From Trichomonas vaginalis G3 (Eukaryota > Parabasalia > Trichomonadida > Trichomonadidae): DNA of 64,000 bases. Location: contig NC_067208.1 in NCBI RefSeq assembly GCF_026262505.1, forward strand, positions 3,729,962 through 3,793,961, given 5' to 3'. How positions within the stretch are numbered: position 1 is the first letter of the stretch; the number at the start of each line of letters is the position of its first letter. Below are positions 39,113-50,371 of the stretch, piece after piece. The notes below the pieces were generated by a model. It saw only the letters and a list, made by a program, of their open reading frames with translations. It was not told the DNA's origin and made no database searches. A program made the translations under genes and the position numbers.

Positions 39113-39697
39113 ATGTACGCTGGGTTTGTTGGAGAGGACCGTTGGGAAACTTGTTTGTTAGATGAGAAATATGAAATTCACTGTTGTGAGTCATTTGAAG
39201 TCAGAAACAAAAAGACAAAAAGAGTTTTAAGCGAATGGGAGCAAAATAACGGATATGCTAGGATGAGGATTGGTGGGAAACACTATCTTAAACATGTTGT
39301 CATTGCAACTCATTTTATACCGAACCCTAACAATCTACCTTTTGTAGACCATATAAACCATATAAGAAATGACAATAGACTTGAAAACTTACGCTGGGTC
39401 ACTTGTTCTGAAAACAATAAGAACAAAAGCAATTTTCGAGATATAGTATTCGAATTTGTCGACGAACTAGAAGATGAAGCAATTGAAATTACAGACTATG
39501 GTAAGCATACGTTTGAGTTTTACTACTACAGCGAAGAACAGGACTCTTTCTACTTTTATACCGGCGTAAACTATAGAAAATTACAAGTATGTTTTACTAA
39601 GGAAGACTATGCTTTTGTAAACGCTAGAGATACAGATGGAAAAAACGTTCAAATACTTCTTAACAAATTCAAGAAGCTATATGGCATACCATTTTAA
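39113..39697 (+). CDS. HNH endonuclease, copy C
   Basis: Whole 194 residues, ~93% identical to B by eye, with the HNH core unchanged. It follows the 194-residue gene by 46 bp with no stub or array, unlike B. Confidence 0.8.
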   Translation: MYAGFVGEDRWETCLLDEKYEIHCCESFEVRNKKTKRVLSEWEQNNGYARMRIGGKHYLKHVVIATHFIPNPNNLPFVDHINHIRNDNRLENLRWVTCSENNKNKSNFRDIVFEFVDELEDEAIEITDYGKHTFEFYYYSEEQDSFYFYTGVNYRKLQVCFTKEDYAFVNARDTDGKNVQILLNKFKKLYGIPF

Positions 39698-39734
39698 AAC
39701 ATTTTTTAAAACAGTATATTTTTACATATATTAA

Positions 39735-40595
39735 ATGTTTCAGGTTGAAAAACAAAGAACAAAAGTAGCAGATACAAAACCGTTAGACTATATCTTTACA
39801 AATGCTGGTAGGACTATTTCAGATGAAGAAATTTCATCCCGTACTTACAGGTTTGACTTTCCAATTCGTTGGCTTCAAAGTCCTTCAGATGCAAAGGCAA
39901 TAGGATTTAGAAGAGTTTTGTTTTCAAAAAGAACTAACGCGTTTATGTTTGCAGTATATTTTCATGGTCAGTATAGAGGTTCTGATGGTCTAATAGACAA
40001 ATTTGATGAAATGAGAATCTTTACAATTCGTTCAGACGAAAACCTTGAAAAAACTCTAAATGACTTTCAAACTCAAATAAACAAATACTACTGGGAATTT
40101 CAAGAAAAATACGACTCTTTACTAAACGGAACTTACTATCTGAAACTAGAATATGACAAGATGAACTCCACAGTTTCATTTCAAAGGATTGAAAATAACC
40201 CTCCAAGAGATACACAGTTTTTATTTTGGGAAGTAGACAAACGTTCTTGGGCACAATTTCTTCGGTTACTAAACCAGAACGAACCATTACCACCTGACGG
40301 TCCGTTTAAATTTATACGCCCACCAACAGATTTGACAGTTTATAGAAACGTGTTCGACCCTCAAAATGTTATGTGTCATGCAAGTTTCAGTTCAAGCAAC
40401 AACAGTTTTCTTTGTATTGGTAAGGACTTTTATGACTTTGCTTCTAAATTCTACGAACCACCTAGTAACAGTTTCTCTGACTTTCAAGTTTGGTTCACAA
40501 CAAACGGTGTGCAGCATATTATACCATTGTACTACGACTTTTATCTCGAATTGTCTTTCATATACAACTACGGAAAAGTGCTGAAAAAGTATTGA
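39735..40595 (+). CDS. 286-residue paralogue, copy C
   Basis: Whole; starts MFQVEKQRTK. Substitutions against B are mostly conservative. Leader TTTTTACATATATTAAATG. Confidence 0.7.
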   Translation: MFQVEKQRTKVADTKPLDYIFTNAGRTISDEEISSRTYRFDFPIRWLQSPSDAKAIGFRRVLFSKRTNAFMFAVYFHGQYRGSDGLIDKFDEMRIFTIRSDENLEKTLNDFQTQINKYYWEFQEKYDSLLNGTYYLKLEYDKMNSTVSFQRIENNPPRDTQFLFWEVDKRSWAQFLRLLNQNEPLPPDGPFKFIRPPTDLTVYRNVFDPQNVMCHASFSSSNNSFLCIGKDFYDFASKFYEPPSNSFSDFQVWFTTNGVQHIIPLYYDFYLELSFIYNYGKVLKKY

Positions 40596-40975
40596 AAAAA
40601 TGAGTTTTGGTTGAAAAAATACGGTGGAGCCAAAAGTGGCTCGACCTCAAAACAAGCATTTTGTGAAGAATATACCAACCCGCGGAAAACAGCGGGTTGC
40701 TTTTTATACAAAATTCACCCGTTGAATTTTCATGAATTTCCTTAAGATAGAAAAAAAGTTTAGGTGTCACCAGGTCACCAGGTCCCCAGGTCCCCAGGTC
40801 AACTAACATCTTTTTGAAAATGGTGACAACATGACATTTTGACAACAACACAGGAAATAAACTTCATCGTTGTGGTCCGACGGTTAAGCCACAAACGAAT
40901 GTCCGACGGTTAAGCCACAAACGAATGTCCGACGGTTAAGCCAAAAATATTTTTTATTTTTATTGTAAGAACAGT
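40596..40975. repeat. Repeat-rich leader of the KilA-N gene in C
   Basis: GAGCCA/TGGCTC hairpin (40627-40642), an R1 copy with core 40677-40698 (stem AACCCGC/GCGGGTT, same orientation as the gene), CACCAGGT and CCCCAGGT repeats (40766-40800), 26-bp repeats at 40882, 40908 and 40934, then the accessory promoter box. Confidence 0.75.
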
Positions 40976-41632
40976 ATGACAGTCGAAGCAAAAACGTTCA
41001 CGAACAAATCTAATGGCGAAACATTCACAAAAGGCACCTATAACGGTATTGAAGTCTTACGTAGAGACAAGGATGGTTATATAAATGCAACAAATATGTG
41101 TCAGCAGTTTAGGAAAGACTTTAGAAAGTTGTTGGAAAATAAGTCCTGGGAAGAGTATTTTAAGGCATTTTGTGAAGAATATACCACCCGCCGGAATTCC
41201 GGCGGGTGCTTTTTATACAATGTTAATGCAGGAATTCCTGATGAAATCAAACAGAGGAACGTATGTAGACCCAAGACTCGTAAACTATATAGCAATGTGG
41301 GCTTCTCCAAAATATTGCATAGCAGTTGGAAAAATTATGGACTCCATAGACAAGAAAGTTCATGAGAAATTAGATGAAGAAGAACCTGAAGATACAGCAG
41401 AGAATGCTAAACCTTTGTTCGAAGAAGAAGTTAGAAAAATGCATGAAAAACAAATAGAACATGAACGTGAGATATGTTCTGGTATAGAGACTCTCCATAC
41501 GAACTAGACCAATGGGAACAAGAAGATTTAAAGAGAGAATTTAGAGAATATGAACTCGCTAAGATAGCATTAGAAGCTGCAGAAAAGAAGTTAAAAGTTT
41601 GGGGTCGTTTTGTACAAAAATATTGTGAGTAA
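40976..41632 (+). pseudogene. KilA-N protein gene, copy C (broken)
   Basis: Matches 17739-18401; about two breaks. The in-gene palindrome (41186-41207) is perfect but has a different stem (ACCCGCCGGAA) from that of B, translated RRNSGG instead of PRNSAG. Confidence 0.75.
41186..41207. repeat. R1 palindrome inside the KilA-N gene of C
   Basis: ACCCGCCGGAA and its exact complement; both arms changed relative to B. Confidence 0.85.
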
Positions 41633-41650
41633 ATGAACCATTTTTTTTCG

Positions 41651-41820
41651 ACAAAAATATATTTTAGGGTAGAAGGGTATATCTACCCCGTTTTCTACCC
41701 TCTTTTCTACCCTCGTAGAAAACACACAAAACTCTTGAATTTTGTTGCTGAATTCAATAAAAATATATTTTAGGGTAGAAGGGTATATCTACCCCGTTTT
41801 CTACCCCGTTTTCTACCCTC
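41651..41820 (+). repeat. Two inverted-repeat copies left of the 304-residue gene in C
   Basis: Copies at 41651-41714 and 41758-41820: ACAAAAATATATTTTAGGGT then TAGAAGGGTATATCTACCCC and TTTTCTACCC units. Partners are downstream at 42827-42890 and 42993-43062. Where B has GGTGAG/CTCACC, C has GGGTAG/CTACCC on both sides. Confidence 0.8.
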
Positions 41821-41903
41821 TTGAATTTGTCATGAGTTTTCCCGAAATAAAAAATAAAGTTGGTTTTTTTAAAAAAATATTTTTTTATTTTTATTGTAAG
41901 AAC

Positions 41904-42818
41904 ATGTTAGCAACAACAGCACCAAACTCGTTAGTCATGAACCCAACTTCAATGTTAGTAGAGATGAAAAGCTTCATTCCTTCTTCATATACTTTCGAAA
42001 CAGAAATCCAGAAGATAAAGCAAGAACTTCTCCAAGGAGATTTAGACTGTACCGCAAAAGATGAAACAGATGAAGAATATCTTTATGAAATGCAGGATAT
42101 TATTGACCATCTACCTAAACTTCCTGAAATCCAACAACAAAAACTCACTATTCCAGAATTCGATGAAATAGAAGTCAAAGCAACTGACTCAGTAGAAATA
42201 AAGAAGTTCATACGAAAGGTAAACTATGAGTTTCTTGGATTTCATTGCAACCACAAAGTCATGGACAAAGATTGCGATATGGTATATAAGAACATCTCTG
42301 ACATATATAAATCTGGGGAGTTTAAGACCTACGACAACTTTGTTTCGTTAGTTGCAAAATGTGTATGGCAGATAAGAGATAAAGATAGAAGAGGTAAGAT
42401 ATGGAATGAACAGATAAAACCCGCAACTTTTGAGTTAAAGAGAGCAATTGACGCCTTAGTCATACTAGCAGGTAAGGTTTCAGAATATAACGCAAAAATG
42501 AACCCACAATGTTCTAAATGTAAAGCAGCAATGAGGAAATATAACTACTCCGTCAAAGAGATAGAACGTATGAGAAACGACTATGCTGACTTAAAGAAAG
42601 AAGTAGAGAAACCAGCAGAAGATAAAATGGACATGTTGACATTTCTAAACAAAAACTATCCAACAGCTGACGATTTCCTTCTTTCAGATGTCAAGAAGAA
42701 ATATAAAGATACATTCAATATTGTTAAAACATTCGATGTACTGACAGAAGAAATAGAAGCTACGAAATTGTTTAAAGTCATGAACCATCACAACATATAC
42801 CATGTAAAACGCTTGTAA
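41904..42818 (+). CDS. 304-residue accessory protein, copy C
   Basis: Whole, same length as B; last ~15 residues diverged (FKVMNHHNIYHVKRL). An upstream in-frame extension is rejected because the ATG at 41904 follows the TTATTGTAAGAAC leader. Confidence 0.7.
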   Translation: MLATTAPNSLVMNPTSMLVEMKSFIPSSYTFETEIQKIKQELLQGDLDCTAKDETDEEYLYEMQDIIDHLPKLPEIQQQKLTIPEFDEIEVKATDSVEIKKFIRKVNYEFLGFHCNHKVMDKDCDMVYKNISDIYKSGEFKTYDNFVSLVAKCVWQIRDKDRRGKIWNEQIKPATFELKRAIDALVILAGKVSEYNAKMNPQCSKCKAAMRKYNYSVKEIERMRNDYADLKKEVEKPAEDKMDMLTFLNKNYPTADDFLLSDVKKKYKDTFNIVKTFDVLTEEIEATKLFKVMNHHNIYHVKRL

Positions 42819-43456
42819 ATAGTTATGGTAGAAAAGAGGGTAGAAAACGGGGTAGATATACCCTTCTACCCTAAAATATATTTTTGCTGAAAAAAATGAC
42901 CAAATTTCATTATATAACTGTATTTTTTTGACGAAGAGAACTTTTGCACTTCGTAAAAAAACTCTATGAAATCATATCTTTTATACAAAATTCAAGAGGG
43001 TAGAAATGAGGGTAGAAAACGGGGTAGATATACCCTTCTACCCTAAAATATATTTTTGCTGAAAAAAATGACACTTTTTCATGAATTTCCTCATATGTTT
43101 GCTACCCAAGGAAAACCGAGGATAGAGATTCCGTACGAAAATCGTAAAAAAACTCTATGAAAACAGTGAAAAAATGCGAGTAGTAAAAAAAAACCACTCG
43201 CCTAAAACTCATGAAAATCGTGAAAAATTGCGAGTAAGTAAAAAATCTTACTCGCCTAAAACTCATGAAAATCGTAAAAAAAACTCATGAAAATCGTAAA
43301 AAAATGCGAGTAGGTAAAAAACCCTGGTCGCCTAAAACACATGAAAACAGTGAAAAAAACTCTATGAAATCATATCTTTTATACAAGATAGAAAAAATAA
43401 AATAAAAGCTAGTTTTTTTAAAATATTTTTTTTTATTTTGTATGTAAGAACAGGAA
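42819..43456. repeat. Repeat region between the 304- and 203-residue genes in C
   Basis: Two inverted-repeat copies (42827-42890, 42993-43062), one 86-bp-type fragment (42890-42965), a ~60-bp non-coding copy of the second KilA-N-type gene (43083-43143) and GAAAATCGTAAAAAAATGCG-type repeats (43135-43350). Confidence 0.75.
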
Positions 43457-44068
43457 ATGTCAAACACTGAGTTTGAAACAGTTAGAAAGATAGACAATGA
43501 CACCAAAATGGTTAGAATTGGTGATTTAAACGTAAGATACTCAAAGAAATACAACAAATATTCTTTGTCAGACATTATATCTCCATCTGGAAAGAGAGCA
43601 AGCGACTGGGTTAGAAATGCTTCAACTCAGAAAATTTTGACAAGAAATCCTGAGCTTATGATATCGGTAAGATTTCATGGAACTACAGCATATCTTATAG
43701 ACAAAAGTCTTATACCAGTAGTTTTGTTCTGGTTAGACCCAGTTGTTGGATATAATTTCATAACATATGGTTCATTCGATACGGAACGTTGCAGTGAAGG
43801 CTTACTTTACATCGTTCAGAAACCGAAGGACTTCAATACAAAGAGATATAAGATAGGAAGAACATTTAATATAACTCAAAGATATGACAATACAGTCAAT
43901 AGAGTTAAGGTTGTGTTTGTTAACGATATGAGAGCTGCTGAAACAGAACTACTTGAAAAGTTTGAGAAAATGTATGGTGCTCCCACGAAAGGTAAAGAAA
44001 CGTTTGAAGTAGATGAGATAGCTAAAGCTATAAAATTATTTGACGAAGTTGCTGAAAAATACATGTAA
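43457..44068 (+). CDS. KilA-N-like/T5orf172 protein, copy C
   Basis: Whole 203 residues; ~90% identical to B, with the T5orf172 motif residues conserved. Confidence 0.75.
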   Translation: MSNTEFETVRKIDNDTKMVRIGDLNVRYSKKYNKYSLSDIISPSGKRASDWVRNASTQKILTRNPELMISVRFHGTTAYLIDKSLIPVVLFWLDPVVGYNFITYGSFDTERCSEGLLYIVQKPKDFNTKRYKIGRTFNITQRYDNTVNRVKVVFVNDMRAAETELLEKFEKMYGAPTKGKETFEVDEIAKAIKLFDEVAEKYM

Positions 44069-44156
44069 AGCGTTTATTTTTGGTCTTTTATACAAGATAG
44101 AAAATAACGCTAGTTTTTTAAAAAATATTTTTTTTATTTTGTATGTAAAGACAGAT

Positions 44157-44982
44157 ATGTCAACATCAGAGAACACAACAACTGCTATCGTTCATGAAGA
44201 CATAAATGAAGAATACGAGTACATACAATATAACAAACAGTTACGTCTCATTCGTTCGGTCAAAGACGATATGTACCAAATGCAAAGTATTTTGAATGTT
44301 CTTCGTTCTACAAAGCAAGCATATCATTGGTTTGAAAACCAACAGACAAAAGAACTTTTAGAAGAATTTCCTCATATGTTTGCTACCCTCGGAAAACCGA
44401 GGGTAGAGATTCCGTACGAATATCGCAAGAATTTGGCTCCTGGTTTGAGAGGCTGGTATGTACATAGACTTTTAGTAAATGCTGTTGCAATGTGGGCTTC
44501 ACCTCGTTACGCTTGTTATATTTTCATGATGTTAGATGAAATTCATAGACGAACGTGAAGAGATGGAAAAGAAACTTCAAGCAAAAGATGAAGTCATTGA
44601 AGCAAAAGACAAAAACATTCAGAAAAGAATACCACGTTCGGTACCAAAAGGAAAGGAAAAGAACTATAAGTATATGATTTATACTGAAGAGATGGAAAAT
44701 GAAGAAGACAGAGATATGGTTATGTTGCATTTAGTCAGAAGAAACAACAAAAGCTTTTACGACCTTGCTAAGATTTACAAATCTGACAGAAATTGGTTCT
44801 ATCGCGAAAACTTACCGATTTCAATGACACCAAATGAAGATGTGAAACAAATAGTTCAAGATACGTTACCTCAAACACACTATGATATGAAAGGTTGTAC
44901 AATACTTACATTCAAAGAAGATTTGCCATTGTTAAAGGAAAAAATAACAGAGTATTTTGACAACTTCAAACAAGCAGAGTAA
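44157..44982 (+). pseudogene. Second KilA-N/MSV199-type protein gene, copy C (broken)
   Basis: The tail is nearly identical to B but the KilA-N part is quite different, with its own loop containing a perfect 24-bp hairpin (44383-44406) translated within TLGKPRVE. About one break. Confidence 0.65.
44383..44406. repeat. Palindrome inside the second KilA-N-type gene of C
   Basis: CTACCCTCGG, loop AAAA, CCGAGGGTAG. A non-coding near-copy of the surrounding ~60 bp is at 43083-43143. Confidence 0.85.
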
Positions 44983-45040
44983 ATGAACCATTTATTTTTA
45001 CGCTTGACTTCAGATGGCTCAGGTAGCTCTATAAGGTAAA

Positions 45041-45320
45041 TTGTCTTGTCAAATCCTTCTGGCATTCCGAGTCCTTCCATCTGGCATTCCGAGTCCTTCC
45101 TTCTGGCATTCCGAGTCCTTCCTTCCAACAGGAAGAGTCCTTCCTTCCAACAGGAAAAATTTTTTCTGTTGTCCGTCCGTAAACCATTCAAATTTTCGAA
45201 AATTGAGAACTTTTTGGTCGAACTTCAGAAAAAGTTTTTCCTTCCGACAGAAAAAGTTTTTCCTTCCGACAGGAAAAAAATTTCCGGACAACTGGAAAAG
45301 TTCTTCTATCCGACAGGACA
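45041..45320. repeat. 21-bp-type array in C
   Basis: About four units of TCTGGCATTCCGAGTCCTTC, then a few TTCCGACAGGAAAAG-type units. Shorter than in B and of different make-up. Confidence 0.75.
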
Positions 45321-45327
45321 CAAACGG

Positions 45328-45516
45328 ATGACTGACGTTCCTCTTCCTGAATGTCTTCCAAAGCCAGAAGAACCGACAGCCCCAGCACCACAACAGACTA
45401 AGACTCAACACTTACATTTTTTACGCTTGACTTTTTACAATTTGAACTTTGTTCGCGTAGATATGAATTCTGAAAGAAGTATGAGGGTCTTGTATGACTT
45501 TGTACTTCTCCCATAG
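45328..45516 (+). CDS. Possible 62-residue proline-rich small protein, copy C
   Basis: MTDVPLPECLPKPEEPTAP start; otherwise as at 22774. Confidence 0.3.
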   Translation: MTDVPLPECLPKPEEPTAPAPQQTKTQHLHFLRLTFYNLNFVRVDMNSERSMRVLYDFVLLP

Positions 45517-46294
45517 TTCATGTCTGTCAAACTTACCTGCCATGGACTCTTTCATAAGTTCCATGAAATCGTCTTCGGACAATCCGGGGAAAAGTACAAT
45601 GTCAGTAAGTATTCTCTTAACATCCTTACTTAAACTCTTTGCTGTCTGTACACAAATGACAACAGAGATGTTAAAGTGTCTGAGCTTCTTAAGAATTCGA
45701 CACATGTCTTGTTCTCTGTCTTTAACAAAGGATGAGAAGCAAAGTCGTCTAAGATAAGAAGACACCTATGAGGGTAAGTCTTCCAATCGTAAGATTGCAA
45801 TTTCTTCGAAATGTATTCTATCTCTTTCTGTTTGTTTCTGAAGTGTTTCTTCTCTAATATTCTCTGCATTTCCTCATTTGGGTCTTTAAACTTAGAATTT
45901 ATATACTCATTTATAGCATTGTACTTCAAAACTCTTCTTTGGTACTTCTTTATCCAATCCAACAACTCAGAGTCTTTTAATATACTAACTTAGACTTCTT
46001 TATAATATCTTTGAACGAATTGACTGTTTGGTCAAATTGACCAGAAGTACTACAAATAACAACTAACTCATAGAATGGGTTCTTCTCATCTAGTTCTTGT
46101 TGTTGTGCAGCCATTTTAAGATAAGTGAAAGTCTTACCCGACCCAGGTGGTGCAATTAGACCTGTTATACCATTCTGAGCAAATAAGAACTTGTCATGTA
46201 TAGGCTTTATCTGAGCATTTTCTAACTTCCTCTTGTTCTTGTTTAAAACATTCTCAAATTTTTTGTCAATGTCAGCAAACTTTTTTTCTAACAT
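45421..46294 (-). pseudogene. Packaging ATPase, copy C (broken)
   Basis: Walker A GLIAPPGSGKTFTYLK and the Walker B region are conserved; about three breaks. Confidence 0.78.
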
Positions 46295-46330
46295 ATTTTT
46301 AGAAAAATTAAAAATTTTATCTTTTAGAAA

Positions 46331-46801
46331 ATGTCTAGCGATTTCGCTATCTATATTCGAGATAAACTTTTCGACAGCAAAACATCTGTCGACCATAAAA
46401 TCTTACATAGTGTAAACAAGAAAGGTGAATTTGTTCTAAAGTTCTGTTTCTGGGAATATGACAAGAACCATAAAACATTAAGCAGAGAAGTCTTAAAATT
46501 TGTCAATGACAGACTTGTTGACAGAGATGACGCCGATTGGAAAGATGAAGTCCAACAAAAGTTCTTAGAATGCAAAGAAGACACATGCGCTGTTCTTGAA
46601 GATGAAATAGGAAACAGAATAGAAGAGCTATTAAAGGACAAAGAACTTTTACATAAATATGGTTGCGCCAAATTTGACATAACTCCACCAGAGAAGAAGA
46701 AGAAGAGAGAAAAGAAAGAAAAGAAAGTAGAAGAAAAGAAAGTAGAAGAAGAGAAGAAAGAACCAGAGCCAGTTCCAGAGAAAAAGAAATTTGACATGTA
46801 A
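46331..46801 (+). CDS. 148-residue-type conserved protein, copy C (156 residues)
   Basis: Whole; the charged tail is eight residues longer than in B through extra KKVEE-type units. Confidence 0.6.
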   Translation: MSSDFAIYIRDKLFDSKTSVDHKILHSVNKKGEFVLKFCFWEYDKNHKTLSREVLKFVNDRLVDRDDADWKDEVQQKFLECKEDTCAVLEDEIGNRIEELLKDKELLHKYGCAKFDITPPEKKKKREKKEKKVEEKKVEEEKKEPEPVPEKKKFDM

Positions 46802-46820
46802 AAATAAAATTTTATTTTTA
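46799..46820. terminator. Palindromic convergent gene end, copy C
   Basis: Same perfect 22-bp palindrome as 24222-24243. Confidence 0.55.
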
Positions 46821-47237
46821 GAACATTTCTGGGTCAATGTCAATGTTCTCTTCCTCTTTAGGAGCAAACACTGGCTTAGACTCTAAAATCTTTTTACCCA
46901 ATTTACCTTGAACTTCAACTATCTTAGACTCATAATATTCATAGTCGTCTGCTTTCTTTGGTTCATAAGGTATAACAAGTTTGTATGCTTTGCCTTCTTT
47001 AAGGTTTGAAAACCTTCTGTCAAAATTTTCTTTGACTGCTAACAAACCTTCTATGTCTAAGTCTTCAAATTTCGCACCATTTTTAGTCACAATAGCAAAC
47101 TTAACTGGTTCGATGTTCCAAACTTTGTCAAATGTAGACTTTTCAAAATGGTAGAAGTAAACATTCAAATAAGCGAATGGGTCTAGTTCTTCTTTGACTT
47201 CTGTCATGTACTTGTTGACTGAAATATATTTCGTCAT
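46818..47237 (-). CDS. SSB-like protein candidate, copy C
   Basis: Whole 139 residues; acidic tail EEENIDIDPEMF unchanged. Confidence 0.4.
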   Translation of the reverse strand: MTKYISVNKYMTEVKEELDPFAYLNVYFYHFEKSTFDKVWNIEPVKFAIVTKNGAKFEDLDIEGLLAVKENFDRRFSNLKEGKAYKLVIPYEPKKADDYEYYESKIVEVQGKLGKKILESKPVFAPKEEENIDIDPEMF

Positions 47238-47272
47238 CTTTTCTATCGGATAAAAAAATATTTTTTTTAAAT

Positions 47273-48506
47273 TTACTCAGAAAAATTTTTCTTTGTATAT
47301 ACGCCGTTCTGAACATCTAAAAGATTTTTGACATTTGCCAAGAATGTACGTTTAGAAGCTGCCATATAACCATACTCTTGACAATACTGTTTATATGAAT
47401 CGTACAATGACCTTTCATCTAAACACTCAAAGTTAGTCTCATCTATAAACAGTTCATATACACTCTTGTTTGCTTCTAACAATGTTTGTCTTTCTTCGGT
47501 ATGTGGAATTTGTCTTGGATTGAAGTTAGAAATATCTAATGTCATGAAATATGAGAACAAGTGGTTGTAAAAGTTAGGTGTCAAAGTTTCTGCTAAGTCG
47601 TCAAAATATTCTGTATCTTGCATATGAGAATCTGACGTTCTGACAACTACATATCTTCTGTCAGAACTTTCTAACTTCATCGGAACAACATTGTTTGAAA
47701 CCATGATGAAATTTGCAACATTTTCACAAACTCTTTGGTCTTTATATTTTCTTTCAACAACTCCAACTTTGTCTGTTATAAGACTCTTCAAAGCATCTGA
47801 GTTTAAAACCTTTGTTGTATCTATACTTTGAAGTTCGTTACATACTATAAGTTTCATATTCTCTATTGAAGAGTTAAATTTACCGCAGATGTTTTCTAAG
47901 TTTGTCATATTCGGATTCGAATAGCCCTCTAACAGTTTGCACAAGATATCTGTAAAGAAAGTGTTCTTACCAGTTCCTTGTTTTCCAATTATAATGAGAG
48001 CAGTTTCATTTTTAGCACTTGGATGTTGTAAGATGTTTGCAAACCAACATAAGATATACTCATAGACTCTTTCGTTTCCATTGCATATAATTTCTTTGAC
48101 ATGGTCTAACCAAGCTTCTATAACATTTTCTTTCCATTCTACTTGTTCGTATTTATATCCAGTGAAGATAGAATAGAAGTTTGGAGATGGTGTATAGAAC
48201 TTTATACCACGAACTGAAAAATCTTCAAGTTTTGACAATAAGATATCCCAAGCATCTAACATCTTCATTCCAACTTGTACGACTTTTATTTTCTTAAGTT
48301 TTTGTCTACATTCTTGTTCTGAAACTATTGTTGCTCTTGGTTTGTTAAAGACAACATCCCATTCTTTCATGACATAACATTTGGGCAGAGTCGACATAAA
48401 TGACTAAACGTTTCAAATTCTCGACTGCTTTGTTATAGTCTCTAAATGGACACATATTTCTGAACGCTTGGAAGTCATAAAAATCTGAAACGTCTATTCT
48501 GTACAT
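47273..48506 (-). pseudogene. SF3 helicase, copy C (broken)
   Basis: The long open part covers Walker A, Walker B, sensor and the C-terminal helical domain; about one break. Confidence 0.8.
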
Positions 48507-48534
48507 TTTTATAAAAATAAAAAAAATATTTTTT

Positions 48535-49344
48535 TTATTCTTGACTTTGTTGTTGCATTTGTTCCATTTGTTGCATTTGTTGTTCTTGAGCTATTTGTTG
48601 TTGAAGTTGTTCTTGTAGTACAATACTTTCACCAGTTGCATCTTCCAATTCGAAACTTTCTGCCGTCATTGACAAATACATAGGACATAAAAGTTTTACA
48701 GGAACAAAGTTTGCGTCAACTAAGGTTAAGTTTAATGTTTGCTAAAGTGTTTGAGTTTACTAAAGCTGAAAACTCTGCATTCGAATGAACAATAGGCAAA
48801 CCAGCAGAGAAAGTGTTGTTTATACGCATGAGTATCTTTTGGTCATAGTAGTTTCTGTCGACATTCGAATAACACTTTGAACCTAAGTTTGAAACAATAT
48901 ATAAAATAGGTGTACTTAAAGTCAATGGAACAGACAAACCTTGTATGACACCTTTTCCTGTTATAGGAAACTGTTGGTAGTAAAAACCAGATATAAGTTT
49001 TGTTATTATAGCTCATATCGTTTATACTAAACTCAGTCGGACATCCAAACATAATGAAACCTGCTCTAGTTGCAGCACATGTTACATCCGTCCTTAAAGT
49101 ATTAAATAAGTCAACAAAACCTGTTGGTGGTATATCTGAGTAAGTATCTTTCAAAGAAGTATTTTTTACCATTCACAACAACAAAGTCTTCTGGTGTCAA
49201 AAGAGCAAAACAGGCTTTAGTCGTCATCGTGTTTAAGGTCAGTTTACAATATCGTCCTTGAGGACTTTGTAAGTTTGTTGTTATAGAATTATATGACTCA
49301 GGGTTTTTAGTCGTAATAGTATAAACCACTATGTCTTCTGCCAT
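48535..49344 (-). pseudogene. Penton candidate, copy C (broken)
   Basis: Counterpart of 25960-26765; about three breaks. Confidence 0.45.
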
Positions 49345-49364
49345 TTTTACTTAGCAAGTAAATT

Positions 49365-49933
49365 TTAATGAAATGTTGTGGTCGTCAAATATTTTTATGA
49401 CGTCTGGGAAACTATATTTTAAGTTCAACGTTTCACCTCCTTTCATAACGTATATCTTGTCAATGACATTATATGAAACACCACAGCAAGCAATGTCGGG
49501 TTCTATTTCTTTGATGTTTATATCGTCTGCCTCTGTCAAAAGTTTCAATAGTTCTTTCAAAAATTTCATGAGGTGCAATGACATATGAGTTCACTTTTAC
49601 AGGGTTGTGCTCACCAAGTTTAACATTATACCCAAAGCCTGACAAATCTTCTCCTGAGTTTTAAGTTTGTCTTTAAGTTGTTGGTAGTCATTTCGAATAT
49701 CTGCAACAGAACTTAAGTCTCTGCTAACTTCAGGATATGTTGGTTGTTCTTTTACAGGAACTATTGCTTATACCATCTTCGTCTTCGTATGGTTTCCCCA
49801 CTTCAACATCTCTTTCTTTGACATTGACAACAACACTTTGACTGTTTGTTTGAGTTGGTGAATTTAACTTCACATCTGCCATCGCCATTAAACCTTTTGA
49901 AACACTTACGCTTCTATTTTTCGGAAATGACAT
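49365..49933 (-). pseudogene. Unknown element gene, copy C (broken)
   Basis: Counterpart of 26784-27347; a few breaks. Confidence 0.5.
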
Positions 49934-49951
49934 TTTACTTAGAATAAAAAG

Positions 49952-50371
49952 ATGGACGTATTTGAGTATCTCTTCGAATTGAAGCAGAACAAAGTTTACA
50001 CACACAAACAGTACAAGTTCATTGACAGAGTAGTTCTTTACACAAACAATGGAAAATGTTATAGAATAGCAGTCTTTGCTGAACCAAAATATTTTCATAA
50101 AGCAAAGAAAGTTGGTATAACCGAGATGGTGAAAGTTCTTGACGTTGACAAAAATATAACAACAAAACTTACAGATATTTCTAAAGGAAAGTTTATAATA
50201 CAATTTTATGTCAAAACTGGCGTACTGTCAATATTTGACGGAGAGAAGTCAGTTCAAGAACAACTTACTGACCTGCTGCCAAAATCTGCTCGATGGAAGC
50301 TGTCGTTATGCCAATCTGAGGAGCTCCAGCAGGTTTCATCGAACGAATCTTCAAAAGAGCATCTTCCGTGA
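49952..50371 (+). CDS. 139-residue protein of unknown function
   Basis: Whole. MDVFEYLFELKQNKVYTHKQ start, beta-rich body (DRVVLYTNNGKCYRIAVFAE; GKFIIQFYVKTGVLSIFDGE), Ser/Glu-rich end. The only rightward gene in the capsid cluster; its last ~105 bases run antisense to the capsid gene end. Its start is shared divergently with the 49365 gene through the 18-bp motif. Confidence 0.55.
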   Translation: MDVFEYLFELKQNKVYTHKQYKFIDRVVLYTNNGKCYRIAVFAEPKYFHKAKKVGITEMVKVLDVDKNITTKLTDISKGKFIIQFYVKTGVLSIFDGEKSVQEQLTDLLPKSARWKLSLCQSEELQQVSSNESSKEHLP

